Shown here: one piece after another, positions 35,073-46,423 of the stretch | How the letters are laid out: every line of letters starts with the position of its first letter | Position numbering within the stretch: position 1 is the first letter of the stretch | DNA from: Ilyonectria destructans | Taxonomy: Eukaryota; Ascomycota; Sordariomycetes; Hypocreales; Nectriaceae | DNA: 64,000 nt | NCBI GenBank assembly: GCA_020740775.1 | Contig: JAHEWK010000001.1 | Coordinates: 2,666,001-2,730,000 of the forward strand | Direction of reading: 5' to 3' | Translations under genes and position numbers: made by a program | The notes under the pieces: model-generated | Database searches by the model: none | Told to the model about the DNA's origin: nothing | The model's input: only the letters and a program-made list of their open reading frames with translations

Positions 35073-35833
35073 TCAAGGCTTCGCTCCAAGACCCTGTGCC
35101 ACGATCCTCTGGACCATCTTCTCCAAAAGCGGGATCGAAGCAGTGCCAGACTCGGCGCCCAGGATACCCGCCAGAGACTTCTCGGCGTACTTGGCCATCA
35201 TGTCAACCTCAACATTGACCGTCTCGCCCTTCTTCTTCTGTGCCACAACGACCCTCTCCTGAGTGTAGGAAATAAGCATCACTTCCCACCAACCCTCAAC
35301 ATCATCCACCTTGGTGACGGTCAAGCTAGTGCCGTCGATGGCGATGAAGCCCTTGTACACGATGTAGCGCAACATGTCGCGTCTCTTGGGCTGGAAGCGG
35401 AAGGTCAGGGCATTGCCGTCCTGCTCGATGGAGAGAATTTCGGCGGTAGTGTCGACGTGGCCCTGGACGAAGTGGCCGCCCATGCGAGTGTCGGCACGGA
35501 CAGCACGCTCAAGGTTGACCCGGCTGCCCTCAACGAGGTCGCCGAGGTTAGTAATGCGCAGCGTCTCCGGAGCGACACCGATGGTAAAAGCCTCGGAGGT
35601 GAACTCGGTGACGGTGAGACAGACGCCATTGATGGCGATGGAGTCGCCGTCGTGGCAGTCTGAGAGCAGAGAGGACCCGGCGGGGGGAGTGACGATCATA
35701 GAGGTTCCACCAGTGGAGTCATTGGTGTTGAGGTTGGAGATGACTGGGAACTTTGTGAGATGACATGCCCCTCCGTTTATCCTTGGGAAAGTGAAGACTG
35801 ACCTCCGACATCTTCGACGATTCCGGTGAACAT
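35073..35833 (-). CDS. RIB5: Riboflavin synthase (alpha chain)
   Basis: Two exons, 35833-35803 and 35743-35073, give 233 residues. The first exon encodes the hallmark N-terminus MFTGIVEDVG. The 59-nt intron ends at CCCAG, and exon 2 continues VISNLNTNDSTGG in frame; a nearer AAAG acceptor would give a wrong reading. Two lumazine-binding beta-barrel domains are visible in tandem: the first with DSIAINGVCLTVTE, the second with GHFVQGHVD at its start and FIAIDGTSLTVTKV. The enzyme dismutates two 6,7-dimethyl-8-ribityllumazine molecules to riboflavin, the last step of vitamin B2 synthesis, as a trimer in the cytosol. The length matches fungal enzymes. Confidence 0.96.
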
Positions 35834-36448
35834 GGTGTCGAACGGGGGTATAAGAGGTCTGTGAGATTGTCAGTGTTGGTTCTCGCGGGACCGGCTGGCA
35901 GCGTTACTCACACAGAGAGGGGATGGGAAGTGACGAGGAGAGGATGTTGCGGATAGACGCTGCACCAATTCCAAGCAATCTAAATCAATCGAATAATGAG
36001 CCAGAATCCACGGTTGCAGCAGGTTCAAGGACAATACCGCGTATGCTTAAAGGTGGAAGATTTATCTGCTGGTGCGATGACAAATGATGTGTCAAGGCCG
36101 GACGCTCTCGGAGGTTGAAGTGCACCGAACCCCTACGAAGCCCGTGGTGATGGCCCCGCGCCGTGCCCCGCAGTTGGCCTGTTATCGATAACGGCCCACC
36201 CAAATTTTTCTGTTTCCCACTCAACACCATCGCGAAAAGCGGGTTGGACAAGGCGGTCTCTTTGCGACAGGCCCAGCTTTGAGAGAATCTTTCTTCACCT
36301 TACGCACTCTCTCAGACCCATCGAACATATACTCGGACCTCCCTCTATATCCGGGCTCCCAGACGCATCTCTCGAGCTTTGGCTCCTCCCAAACCACCGA
36401 CTTACTCACACACTCGCCTTCGACCCCGCCAATAAGTCAGACTTCGCA
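35834..36448. promoter_or_regulatory. Divergent intergenic region, RIB5 and ACL4
   Basis: About 615 bp between two divergent starts. A pyrimidine-rich leader (36280-36440) precedes ACL4. No additional gene is seen. Confidence 0.5.
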
Positions 36449-37543
36449 ATGGCGCCGTCGCGGCCTGAAAACAAAAAAGCCAAGGCCGACGTGGCCAAGC
36501 TCCTCGTCGACGCCCAGACCCAACTCGAGGTTGGAAACCTGGATGAGGCTTCGACAATCGCACAGCAGGCCCTCGACGCCACGGGTGCAGGCGGCGATTT
36601 CGAGCTCAGCGCCCTCAACCTCTTGGGCACCGTCCACGTCGAGACCGGTGACATCGAGGATGCCCGGGCTTACTTCCAGCGCGCCGTGACGCTCGACTCC
36701 GACGGCTCTGTGGACGAGAAGATCGGCGGCGGACCCGAGAAGTTCCTCCTACTTGCCCAGCTCAGCGAGGAGGGCGGCCAGGACAGCGTCAACTGGTTCG
36801 AGCGCGGTGCCGCCGCCTTGCGGAAACAGATCCAGGCCCTGTCCGAGCTCCCCTCCAAGACCCCCGAGCAGCAGACTACCTTGGACGAGAAGCAGCAGAA
36901 GCTCGGCGGCGTGCTCTGCGCCGTCTCCGAGGTCTACATGACTGACCTGTCGTGGGAGGCCGACGCCGAACAGCGCTGCGAGGCCCTCGTCACCGAGGCA
37001 ATGCTCATCGCACCGCAGTCCCCCGAGACGTGGCAAACGGTCGCCAACGTGCGCATCTCTCAGGAGCGCACCGACGAGGCCCGGGCCGCCCTCAAGCGCA
37101 GCCTCGAGCTCTGGCAGGACCTCCCACCTCAGCACCCGGCCATCCCCGAATTCGCGACCCGTATCGGCCTCTCCCGCCTTCTCATGGAGTCCGAGCTGGA
37201 AGACGAGGCACTGCAGGTCCTAGAGCGCCTCATCACCGACGACGACACCAGCGTCGAGGCGTGGTACCTGGGCGGATGGTGCCTCTACATCATTGGCGAG
37301 AAGGCCCGCCCCGCTGCGGGAGACGACTGGAAGACGACTTGGAAGTCCTCGCGACAGTGGCTCACCCAGTGCCTGAAGCTGTACGATTTCCAGGACTACG
37401 AGGATGAGCGGCTGGGCGAGCACGCGCAGGAGCTGCTCCGCAACATCAACACCGAGCTCGGTGCGCCCGTCGATGGCGAGGACGACGACTGGGAGGATGC
37501 CAGTGGCGACGAGGGTGACGAGGATGAGGAGATGCAAGGCTAG
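36449..37543 (+). CDS. ACL4: Ribosomal-protein chaperone Acl4 (TPR protein)
   Basis: Single exon, 364 residues. The start ATG follows CGCA. The protein is almost wholly alpha-helical TPR repeats: AQTQLEVGNLDEASTIAQQAL, then LNLLGTVHVETGDIEDARAYF, a long linker helix, then ETWQTVANVRISQERTDEA and AWYLGGWCLYIIGEKA, ending in a very acidic tail (DDDWEDASGDEGDEDEE). This architecture and tail match Acl4, the dedicated chaperone that binds the internal loop of newly made ribosomal protein uL4 (Rpl4) and escorts it into the nucleus. Length is close to the yeast protein (387). Another acidic TPR protein is possible but less likely. Confidence 0.85.
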   Translation: MAPSRPENKKAKADVAKLLVDAQTQLEVGNLDEASTIAQQALDATGAGGDFELSALNLLGTVHVETGDIEDARAYFQRAVTLDSDGSVDEKIGGGPEKFLLLAQLSEEGGQDSVNWFERGAAALRKQIQALSELPSKTPEQQTTLDEKQQKLGGVLCAVSEVYMTDLSWEADAEQRCEALVTEAMLIAPQSPETWQTVANVRISQERTDEARAALKRSLELWQDLPPQHPAIPEFATRIGLSRLLMESELEDEALQVLERLITDDDTSVEAWYLGGWCLYIIGEKARPAAGDDWKTTWKSSRQWLTQCLKLYDFQDYEDERLGEHAQELLRNINTELGAPVDGEDDDWEDASGDEGDEDEEMQG

Positions 37544-37880
37544 AATGCGTTTCTATAAAAACGGAGATGTTTGGTTGACACGACAAAATGGCATTAGACG
37601 GCGTTTGGGCAGATAAATGGGCATGTCTGGAAGTAGGGATTGACTCCCAAATATATAGTGGAAATTTCGTGGGACCAAACCCCGAGATCTATATACCCAA
37701 GAATTTCGCGGGCAACATCAGGACCATAGCGTCCCGTTTCGAGAGTTGTTCTCTCCTCTCATCTCTCGTCTCTCGTCTCTCGTCCGAATAGTCCATCATC
37801 TCGTAGCGGGCTATCTGCCCGGCATAATGAATCCCATCAAAGCCCCAACTCCAAGTAATGCATTCCCATACGGGGCTATT
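37544..37880. other. Convergent 3' intergenic region with TCTCGTC repeat
   Basis: Spacer between the ACL4 and GIR2 stops. It contains a 7-bp unit TCTCGTC in three perfect copies (37764-37784) within a wider CT-rich tract. Probably 3' UTR sequence of both genes. Confidence 0.55.
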
Positions 37881-38628
37881 TTACGCCGCCTCGACCTTGA
37901 GCTTCTCAATGGCCTCGATCGGCACGTCATCGTCCTCTTCCTCGACCTTGCCAACCATTCCGCCCTCCCAGAGTTGTCTACCCGATAACCTAGTGGGTTC
38001 CTTGACCTTGGCCTTCTTCATCTCGGCCAGGCGCTCGTCCTCCTCGCGCTGCCGCACCTCCTCCATCTCCTTAAGGAAGCTCTCGCGCCACTTGAGGAAA
38101 CTCTCGGGGGTGACGGCGGTGCCGTGGAACTTCTTGTTCTCCTCCACCTCGGCAGCGGCGCGGACCTCCTCCTGGGCTCTGGTAATGACGTCCTTGCGAT
38201 CCTGGACCAGCTGTTCGGCCGACTCCTTGAGCATCGAGACAATGGTAAAGATCATGGCCATGCCGAGGTTCTCTTCAATTGTCTCGTCGAGGGTAGACAG
38301 GAGCTGCTCGCGGTCGTCGGCGACATTGAAGAACTCGTGGGGGACCGCATTGGGAGGGGCGAGGACGTCGAGGTGGGGGGCCTTCTCGGGGTATTCGGGC
38401 GGGTAGCGCACTTGCAGGAGCATCGTCGGGGGCTCTTCTTCTTCCTCGCCTGGGATGTCCAACGCGATTGATACTCGATACTCGACCTCAGATATATCTA
38501 CCCGGTTTGAAGGTTAGCCAAGAGGGATTCTGCGTCGCTTCGATGGCGAGGCAGCTCGCACCTGTGATCTCGTCGGGGAAGATCGACTCGAGCACCTCGC
38601 GCTCTTCGATCTGGTCTTCGCGCCCCAT
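37881..38628 (-). CDS. GIR2: RWD-domain protein Gir2 (RWDD1-like)
   Basis: Two exons, 38628-38562 and 38497-37881, give 227 residues. The 64-nt intron (GTGCGA donor, GCTAAC branch, GGTAG acceptor) joins PDEIT to DISEVEYRVSIALD. The RWD domain spans about residues 8-120: EEREVLESIFPDEIT, the YPPEYPEKAPHLDV motif, and a terminal helix (GMAMIFTIVSMLKESAEQLV). A charged coiled coil (MEEVRQREEDERLAEMKKAK) and the conserved LSGRQLWE follow. Gir2 binds the GTPase Rbg2 and, through its RWD domain, Gcn1, and so tunes Gcn2 activation at stalled ribosomes. Likely cytosolic. Confidence 0.93.
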
Positions 38629-39156
38629 TCTGAATGGCTTCTTCACTAGGGATCGGCAAATGCAAATATAATCCCGTCGTTGGTGGTCTGGCTTTGAGCC
38701 TCTCTCTTGAAATGGAGACCTGACGTGAGTGCAAGTGCAAGTGGGGAGGTCCCCCATAGCGGGGTGCCTCTACAACAGGCTTAGCGTACCTCTGACCGCC
38801 CGGCATTTTGGACTGAAATTTTGGAACGACTTCAGTTGTCACGGCAGAACGATTAGACCGCCCGAGCTCTGGCCGCCCTGTTTTGGACAAGTGCCGCTGC
38901 TGCTTTAAGACCTTGGGGGCTCATTTCTTGGGGGCTGGTTTTATGCCGCCATGAACTCATTAGCCTGTATAAAAGCCGGGTTATGAAGCCAATTATATTT
39001 TATCCCGCTTATGCAAGCGCGGTAACAGACGGAAATGTTTATTTGTGAAAGCACAACTGTAGAACGGGAGCACATCGTCGACCAACCGTCGGCCGTCGGA
39101 ACCGAGCCATTTCGCTCCGACCAACGTCCGCCCGTATTCCGAAGATTTCTCGCGGC
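38629..39156. other. Intergenic region upstream of GIR2
   Basis: Both neighbours are on the minus strand. This stretch therefore holds the GIR2 promoter and the 3' UTR of the phosphatase gene. Nothing else is visible. Confidence 0.5.
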
Positions 39157-39822
39157 TCAGTAATTGAGGATTCCAATGGGCTCATTGCCAGTCAAACCTT
39201 TGGCTCTCAGCCTCACCGCCCGCCTTGCCAGGTAGCCCCGATACTGCTCTTTGGGGGTCGTCTTGGCGGCGTCTTCCCACACCTCGTAGTGGACGGCCTC
39301 CCAGACTCGGAGCTGGTCGATGAAGTTGTCTCGCGGCTTCACTTTGCGCCGCTGCTGCACTTCTGGGTACACAGAGTCGAGACCCTCGTGGCGCTTCCGC
39401 ATGAGGTAAGCTATGGCGACCGTTGCTGAGCGAGACACGCCCAACTGGCAGTGGATCAACACGTTGGCCTCGCGCGGTGTCTCCACGCCAAGCTGGAGAG
39501 AGCTCTCGTCCCATTCTTCCGAAAGAGTCGAGGCTACTGATTGAGGAAGCGAATTGCTACTTAGTTGTATTTCGATGAAATCGCAGATCTCCTCTAGGAG
39601 GGCGAGGATGTCCATCGTTGAGCTGTCCAGGCACGGGACGTAGAGGTGGCAGTCCTCGGGGATAATTGCCCTATACTCGGGATGGCTCCATTTGTTGTAG
39701 CCGCCATCAAGAAGCGACACCACGGCGGTGATGTTATTCTCGCGAAGGACCTGTCGCTTCAGGGAGCTCTTTACGTTCCCCACAAAGAGATGGGGCGCGA
39801 TCTGTGAAATCGAGGGATCCAT
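39157..39822 (-). CDS. Dual-specificity protein phosphatase
   Basis: Single exon, 221 residues from the ATG complementary to 39820-39822. The start ISQIAPHLFVGNVKSSLKRQ is the typical DSP opening (L-[YF]-[VIL]-G). The P-loop HCQLGVSRSATV matches HCxxGxxRS[AT], with catalytic cysteine at residue 125 and the arginine six residues later; the general-acid Asp is probably in VPCLDSS (about 66). No second domain is present, so it is an atypical, stand-alone dual-specificity phosphatase of the VHR/DUSP3 type. A ~30-residue insertion before the P-loop (SLPQSVASTLSEEWDESS) is longer than in compact relatives. Substrate unknown; it should remove phosphate from Tyr and Ser/Thr. Probably cytosolic or nuclear. 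Confidence 0.9.
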   Translation of the reverse strand: MDPSISQIAPHLFVGNVKSSLKRQVLRENNITAVVSLLDGGYNKWSHPEYRAIIPEDCHLYVPCLDSSTMDILALLEEICDFIEIQLSSNSLPQSVASTLSEEWDESSLQLGVETPREANVLIHCQLGVSRSATVAIAYLMRKRHEGLDSVYPEVQQRRKVKPRDNFIDQLRVWEAVHYEVWEDAAKTTPKEQYRGYLARRAVRLRAKGLTGNEPIGILNY

Positions 39823-40479
39823 CCAAGACGTGATGTTGCACCTGTTGGACCAAGTGCTCGACTGTTGCTAAACAACGAGCGATTCTCGGACGACGGGGAT
39901 CGTGAAGCATCTATACAGCGCTCCGGGATCGGCAAGGATACAAGTGTTTCAACATCGCATGATGGCCACTCACGTGAGAAGACCTGTCCCGGTGGCGTTC
40001 TGCATGTCTCTGGGATGATCGATGTTACTGTTCTCTCTCCTGCAGCAGCGCCGGAGCATTGCCAACAAGGTAGGTTGAGCCGGTAATAAGCAACTGCATC
40101 CTACACGGGGAAACATATCAGCGCTATATATACAGCACGACCTGGGAGACATTCGACACACCTTATATGTCCGGCTCATTTTCTTTCTCAATTCCAGTAA
40201 AACATTAAAACAGAGACAGTCCAAAACACCTTGATGAGAGTCAGGAAGCACCCCCGCTTATGCAAGAACCCAGCGTGCAGTGGGACATGGCCCAGTCAGC
40301 TACTACTGTATGTGCCGTGTCTCGAAATATTGACCAATACACGTTGCGCAACTGGATGTATCGATATTTTGACTAGTCAACGTGTCGACGATCATGGTTG
40401 GCGTGTGATACGAGAGCGAAAGCACCCAGTCGTTTTCGATCGTCAAAGGTGAGAGTGGGCGTTCAGTGGGCAGGCCATG
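39823..40479. other. Intergenic region upstream of the phosphatase gene
   Basis: Promoter of the phosphatase gene plus the 3' end of the upstream kinase gene, both on the minus strand. No further gene seen. Confidence 0.5.
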
Positions 40480-42193
40480 TCAAGATCCTCTTATTGCTGT
40501 CTCTCCAACTAAATCGCTATTAAGCCACGGGTCACTCATCAGTTCCCTCGCTCTCGGCCTCTCTTCAGGCTGCCAGCGTAGCATCCTCCGCATAAAGCGA
40601 AAGAACATGTCCTTTTCGTGTTCTGAAATACATGCTGGGGCTTCGTCTTCCCATCTCCGTGTACGGGGTACTAGATCGCCGTAAAGAAATTTACCTATGA
40701 AAAATGAGTTAGAGCTCATCAAAGGGAACCGTTGGACTCACCGTCGTCGGAAAAAAAGGGTCCGCCATAGTAGTCGACCACATTGTCGCAATGCTGTCCC
40801 TCGGCATTGACTACTTCAGGCATCCACCTCCAATACCGCATCTCCCTTTCCTGCTTTAGGAGCGCGCTCGGAACTGGGCCGAGGATTCCAATCATCTCGC
40901 TCAGATGACGTGCGGCGCTATATGGTTGGCTTTCTCCCCCCGGGTCGAGGAAAAGGGTTCGTCCTGTCAGGAGATCCCATACCTGCGTAGCAACCATTAG
41001 TACAACGCCAGGAATCACAGGGGACTAGAACTCGGTTTATACCAATATCGCAAAATTCCAAATGTCAGCGCTATAAGACCAACCTGTGCCCAGGAGGACC
41101 TCTGGGGCGTGGTAACGGTCTGGCTGTATGGGATTGATAAAAGGCCCAGGCTGGCTTCCATCCTGGGCAAGGCCGAAGTCCGCTAGTTTCGGCGTCATCT
41201 TTAACAGAGCCGATTTATCCTTGACGTCTCCAAAATTATTTTGGCACTGGTAAACTGCTCGGCCGCCAAACATCTTTCGTGGTGTTGGTCGGCCCGCCTG
41301 CTCTTGCACAAACGTTTCAAGAACCGAGTGGTCCTCAAATGTCATTAATATGTTATCCGTCTTGAGGTCTAGTCGACTTTGTTAGGTCATATTCTCATCA
41401 ATCTCATATATACATACCTGTGTGGATTATTTTGCATTCCGAGTGGAGGTAATCTAGGCCGGCTAGAATGGTCCGTAGGTGCCGCTTCAGAATAGGTAGA
41501 CAGTTCTGTGTGACGCTCCCGTTGTCGCTGAGTCGTCGCTGAAACATCCATAACGGCTCTCTCATGGGATCGAAGACCATGCATAGATGTGATCCCCTTC
41601 GCGTAGGAATGATGAAGTGATTTATTGCAGTCAGTAGAGCCGGGTGTGCTTTCTGATATGGGTTGTATGGCTTGGAGGTGGCGATGTGATGAGACATGCT
41701 CAGCTCATGCCAGGAGTCATCTCCTTCATAGTTGTTTGCGTTGATCTTTATTGCCACATACTTCTTTGGCCGGGTCACTCCCTGGCTGCTCTCCGGTTAG
41801 TTTCCGAAACTACTAGTTCTCTCGCCGGAACTCCACTCACGCATTCGAAGCCAAATCCAGCGCCAGCCAGACCGTAGATGAGGATCCATAGCCAATCTTT
41901 ACTTTTAGCTTGTATCTTCCATACAGGATTTCGCCTGGGTTTGGATGATAGTAGGTCTGCCACCTGTACCCAGAGACTTTCTCCTCGTCAATGGGGACAT
42001 CCAGGGGAAGAGAGTCGATTCTTGAAGTCCGGAACGGGTAGAGGCTCGCAAGTTTAGTGAGGATGAAGGACCTGGAGATTATTTGCACAGGGGGCCGAAT
42101 TATCCGGCGGCCAAAAAGGCCATCTTGGTTATAGACACGGCCAAGGCTCCGCGTCGAGGAACGAATTGGTCGACATGTCGCACATCGCAGCAT
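40480..42193 (-). CDS. SRPK-like serine/arginine-protein kinase
   Basis: Five exons: 42193-41841, 41785-41418, 41368-41043, 40982-40742 and 40694-40480, giving 500 residues. Introns are 55, 49, 60 and 47 nt. For intron 1 I chose the CAG acceptor at 41786-41788 because the nearer CCAG breaks the frame. Kinase motifs in order: GYGSSSTVW loop, VAIKI lysine, IIHTDLKTDNIL with the SRPK-type HTD instead of HRD, KLADFGLAQ, and RYHAPEVLLG, then a C-lobe ending RMLRWQPEERPRARELMSDPW. The order and the YYHPNPGEILYGRYKLKVKIG opening fit the fungal SRPK family. Classical SRPKs phosphorylate RS-rich splicing factors; many filamentous fungi carry expanded, divergent copies of unknown substrate, and this looks like one. 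The spacer between kinase halves is short. The basic N-terminus might be a targeting signal. Confidence 0.85.
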
Positions 42194-42669
42194 GTCTAGT
42201 CGGCGAGGACGCGACAACGTGGACGGCGTCTAAAGCGGGAGCAGAAGCAACAAACCAGAACATGTACGAATTTTATTTCAGCTGATGAATTTGGTACAAT
42301 AAGAAATGAAATGACCTTGACCAGGACATTGTTGTCCGGTTTCTTTAGAGTCCTGGGGCCCTGTCTATTTACTTGCCGGCATGATTGCCGACGACATTGG
42401 GGGAGCTTTATGAGTTCGGGTGAAGACGCGGAACGGATTTGCACAATTTCGGATGTGATTTATGCATGTATCAGTGGGGGTGCACAAGCAGCGGCGAATT
42501 GTGGGGTCGTGCATCCCGCCTCGCTGCAAAAAGCGGCGACAGATTGAGCCTATCGCCTATCGCAAAAAAAAAGTTCGAGAGGCCGTCCCGTCAAACATTT
42601 GGAGTGGGAATTTCCATCTCCAACCAACAAACCTCCCCGCCATCCAATTCCACCCCCGTAGCCGCGAAA
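42194..42669. promoter_or_regulatory. Divergent intergenic region, SRPK-like kinase and PUF6
   Basis: Roughly 475 bp between divergent starts; probably both promoters. An A-run lies at about 42563-42571. An open frame covers 42439-42669 in the PUF6 frame but has no better-placed start, so I keep the ATG at 42670. Confidence 0.5.
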
Positions 42670-44777
42670 ATGGCCACGAAAAGCGCCTCAGTTGGCAGCA
42701 AGCGAAAGTCTGCCCCCAGTGCCAAGGGCAAGTCCGACTCCAAGAAGGCGCGCCTGGACGAGACCAAGGTTCGGCGGGCACCCAAGGAGGATCCTGAGGA
42801 CGACTCCAACGATGTCTCAGACTCTGAGGACGGCGGCGCAAAGCTAGACGACGGAGCTTCCAAGAAGGACTTCAAGAAGGCCGTCTCTGGAGTCAATGCG
42901 AAGACGTTTGAGCGATGTATGTTCTTCGCCGCCAGTAAAATCACTGTTGCAGCTGCTAACGTCCCCCAGCCGAAACTTCTCGCGAATCCCACGCCAAACA
43001 GAAGCAGCTCGCCCAAGATCGCAAGGCCGCGAAGCCCCTTGCCGACGAGGTTCAACGGACGAAGAAGCTGTGGGAGCGATTGCGAAGAAAGTCGCATGTG
43101 CCCAAGGAGGAAAGGCAGACCCTGGTCGACGAGCTCTTCACCATCATCACTGGCCGCATCAAGGATTTCGTTCTCAAGCACGACGCTGTCCGAGCAGTTC
43201 AGACTGCCATCAAGTACTCGACGCCCGAGCAGAGGAAACAGATTGCGCGAGAGCTGGCGGGCACCTACGTTCAACTTGCCGAGAGCCGATATGCCAAGTT
43301 CCTGATTGGCAAGCTGTTGGTCCAAAATGACGACGAGATCCGCGACATCATCATTCCCGAGTTTTACGGCAAGGTCCGAAAGATGATCAATCACCCCGAG
43401 GCCTCGTGGATTCTCGACGATATCTACCGAGGAGCTGCGAACAAGGGGCAGAAGGCCATCCTCCTGCGAGAGTGGTACGGCCCCGAGTTCTCTCTGCGAG
43501 AGCTTAACAAGGAGGCGAACCCTACCTCGGACCTGAAGACCATTCTTGAGGCTGAGCCAAGCAAGCAGGGGCCCATCATGAGGAGTCTGGCGGACATGAT
43601 CAACTCCCTGGTTCAGAAGAAGATGACTGGTTTCACCATGCTTCACGACGCCATGCTACAGTACTTTTCCAACACCAAGCCCGACACGGAGGATTTCACC
43701 GAGTTCGTCGAGATGGTCAAGGGAGACGAGGGCGGTGATTTGCTCAAGAACATGGCATTCACTCGCTCTGGTGCCCGCCTGGTCTGCTTGCTGCTGGCCT
43801 ACGGTTCGTCCAAGGACCGAAAGCAGATCCTCAAGACCTTCAAGGATACATACCTCCTCATGTCAGGCGATGTGTCTGCCCACGTTGTTATCCTGACGGC
43901 TTACGATGTGATTGACGATACCAAGTTGACCGCCAAGACTATCTTCCCTGAGCTGCTCGGCGAGGGTGAAGAGAACGCCCAAAACATTGTGTCGGCGGCC
44001 AACAACCCGTTTGCTAGGACGACTATTCTCTATCTGTTCGAGGGATTGGCCAAGTCTCTCTTCCCCTCCAGCCATTCGTTCGATGTCGAGATCCTAGAGG
44101 AGGTGCGCGAGATCCGCAAGACGACTAGTAAGAAGGACGAGGATGCCCGACGCGGCGAGTTGATCGCTGCACTGTCGCCGCAGCTCATCGCCGCCATTGA
44201 GGCCATGTCTTCCGACCTCACGGCGACGGCGTTCGGTTGTCAATTTGTTGCCGACGTGCTTCTCTCTGGCGTTGGCGACAAGTCGAAGGCGCTTGAGGCG
44301 ATTGCCCAGTCGGCGAGTGGCGACCCTAGCCAGGAGCCCGCGGAGGATGACTTGGCACCACCCCATGTCCACATCTCGCGCACGCCCTTTGGCGGCCGCA
44401 TGCTCAAGTCATTGATCCAGGGCGGAAAGTTCGACAAGGCGACGGGCAAGGTCATCCCTATTGACCCACCCCTAGAGTTTGCTAACATCCTGTACCCCGT
44501 CATTCAGGAGTTCATTATGGATTGGGCTACCGGGCCAAGCTCATTTGTTGTCGTTGGCCTGCTTGAGGCTGGCGACTTTAGTGAGGCTACTGCGCTGAAG
44601 AAGCTGCTCAAGAAGAACAAGAAGGCGCTGGAGAAGGCCGCGACTGAGGAGACGGCGGAGCAGAAGGTCTCGCGGGAAGCTCATGAGGCGGCTCCCAAGG
44701 GCGGCAAGAAGGGCAAGAAGAAGGTTGAGAAGCCAGTTGGCAACATGGGAAGCAAGCTTCTTCTGGAGAAGCTGTGA
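42670..44777 (+). CDS. PUF6: Pumilio-family ribosome biogenesis protein Puf6
   Basis: Two exons, 42670-42916 and 42970-44777, give 684 residues; the 53-nt intron has a GTATGT donor and a GCTAAC branch, and joins KTFER to SETSRESH. The N-terminus is Lys/Ser/Asp-rich and nucleolar-looking. From about residue 110 the protein is a run of Puf-type helical repeats: LFTIITGRIKDFVLKHDAVRAVQTAIKY, YAKFLIGKLL, HPEASWILDDIY and FTRSGARLVCLLLAYG. A CPL-like C-terminal part follows and ends in a basic tail (KGGKKGKKKVEK). Yeast Puf6 (human PUM3) assists 60S assembly with Loc1 and represses ASH1 mRNA translation. Length matches. Confidence 0.95.
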
Positions 44778-46423
44778 GCGAGGAACTATTGAGTGACTGG
44801 AAGCGGATAGAACGGACGGGACACGAGAAGATCTGTGCCATTTTGATGCTCCCGTAATGTATTAGGCGTTTGGGTTCTGGTGTCTAAAAGGAACAAATGA
44901 TGATGTTACCTTCGATTTCGGTTGCCCGCTTTCGTGAAGTCGCGCTATGTGTATATGTGTGTTACTGACGCGGTATGGACAGTACGGATCCCTGACGTGA
45001 TTTAGCTGTAGGAGAACAAGATACCAGGATCTATCGAGATTCGCCCGCTAACTATTTGTTCTTCGGGAGGTAAGAGTACCCAAGCTCTTTAGCACACTCG
45101 AGGCCATGAAGGTATCTTGATCATCCATGGGTACCAAACCGCAGCGAGATATCAACTAGGATGCCGCGATGTCAATATTATCGTAGCTCTCTTCCTAGAT
45201 TCAGATGACATTTTGCCATGACGCCTTAGTTCATCCATCTCGATTGCACGACAAAGGGCAGCGGGTGTTAGACACAGCCATGTGTAGCGTGAGGCGTTTC
45301 TAGTTTGTCACCAGGTCATCTGCAAGTTCCCGCGGTTTCAGGCGATACCCCAGATCGATATAATGTCATGCGTCGGTCCTCTCAGAGAGGGGATTGTCTG
45401 AGGAGACGAGGTGGGCTCTTTGCGCAGGCTACGCCGCAGTGCGTGTTTCTAAGGTCAACTCTTCAGATTCAGGGGCGTCGGAGGGTTGAGAGAGCTTAGA
45501 GATGGCTTGCGTGAAAGCGGAGAGAATTATAAGAAGGTGCTCTCTTTTGTGTACCGTAGTAGCCCGGTAGTGCAAGGCAATCAGGATGGGAAGAGTGAGT
45601 TTCAGCGTGTGGCTTCGATGCAAGGGGTAAAGCTGAAGTGAAGGCCACTCGGGTTGCAGCTCTCAGAGTCCAATAGTAGGGATGGATAGAAATATAAGAA
45701 GCTGACGGCCTGATTAGGCGGGAGCGTCGTTGCAGGAACCTGACTGGTGTGGGCAGCTGGCAACTGGACGCTTATGGCAACTGCAATGGCCTTATGACGC
45801 ACTGCACAACTGCAGGCCACACCTGCTTGTGATCGTGTACAGTGAGTGCCATGTAGCTCACCTGCCCTTTCTTTTCTCTTCACTTCTTCCTCACCTCTTC
45901 ACTCCCTCGTCTGGTCACCTTCTCAGTTGCCCACTAAAGCCTCTGGGGCGCCACGCCTGCGGTCCTTCTTTCCTCACTGCCTTCCTTCCTTCCTTGTCTT
46001 ACCTTGCAGGAACGTTACTCAGTGCATCCACATCACCTTCGTTGCCTCCCGCCTCACGGCGGTGCGAATTGGTTACTCAACTTCCTCCGCACTCGCAGGA
46101 GATTTCGTTGGCAATACTTTGTGGTTGCAGTACGAGAAAGGAGCAGTTCGGAGTGTTTCTTTCCTCGGTTTCTCGTGAGCTCCTAGGTTGAATTCCTGTT
46201 TCCTCACCGCGCACACATACACAAGCACGTACGCAAGGCCTCGCCTCACTTCGCCTCGCCTCGCCTGGTTCTTCCTCGCTTCCTCGCCTTTCCTTCTTTG
46301 CTCGATTCACTCCAGTCACTACCACCGCCGCCACATAATCATCTCAGGATTTGATGAGTTTCTTCCTTATCTTTCCTTATCCCCCTCTCCCTCCTCTTGT
46401 TCTCCTTCTCGTTGGTCACCACG
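44778..46423. other. Intergenic region with pyrimidine-rich leader
   Basis: About 1.6 kb without a gene. The first part is AT-richer PUF6 3' flank. From about 45840 the plus strand becomes strongly pyrimidine-rich, including CGCCTCGCCT-type repeats at about 46237-46290. It then leads into the ATG of the membrane protein, so this is probably its promoter and long 5' UTR. Confidence 0.5.

Noticed and set aside
35744..35753. Alternative RIB5 intron 1 acceptor (AAAG) a few bases upstream of the chosen CCCAG
   Set aside because: It would give a frame that does not reach the conserved riboflavin synthase sequence; CCCAG does.
42591..43646. Minus-strand open frame of 351 codons opposite PUF6
   Set aside because: Antisense shadow of a clearly identified Puf6 exon; Leu/Val-rich composition is that of reversed codons.
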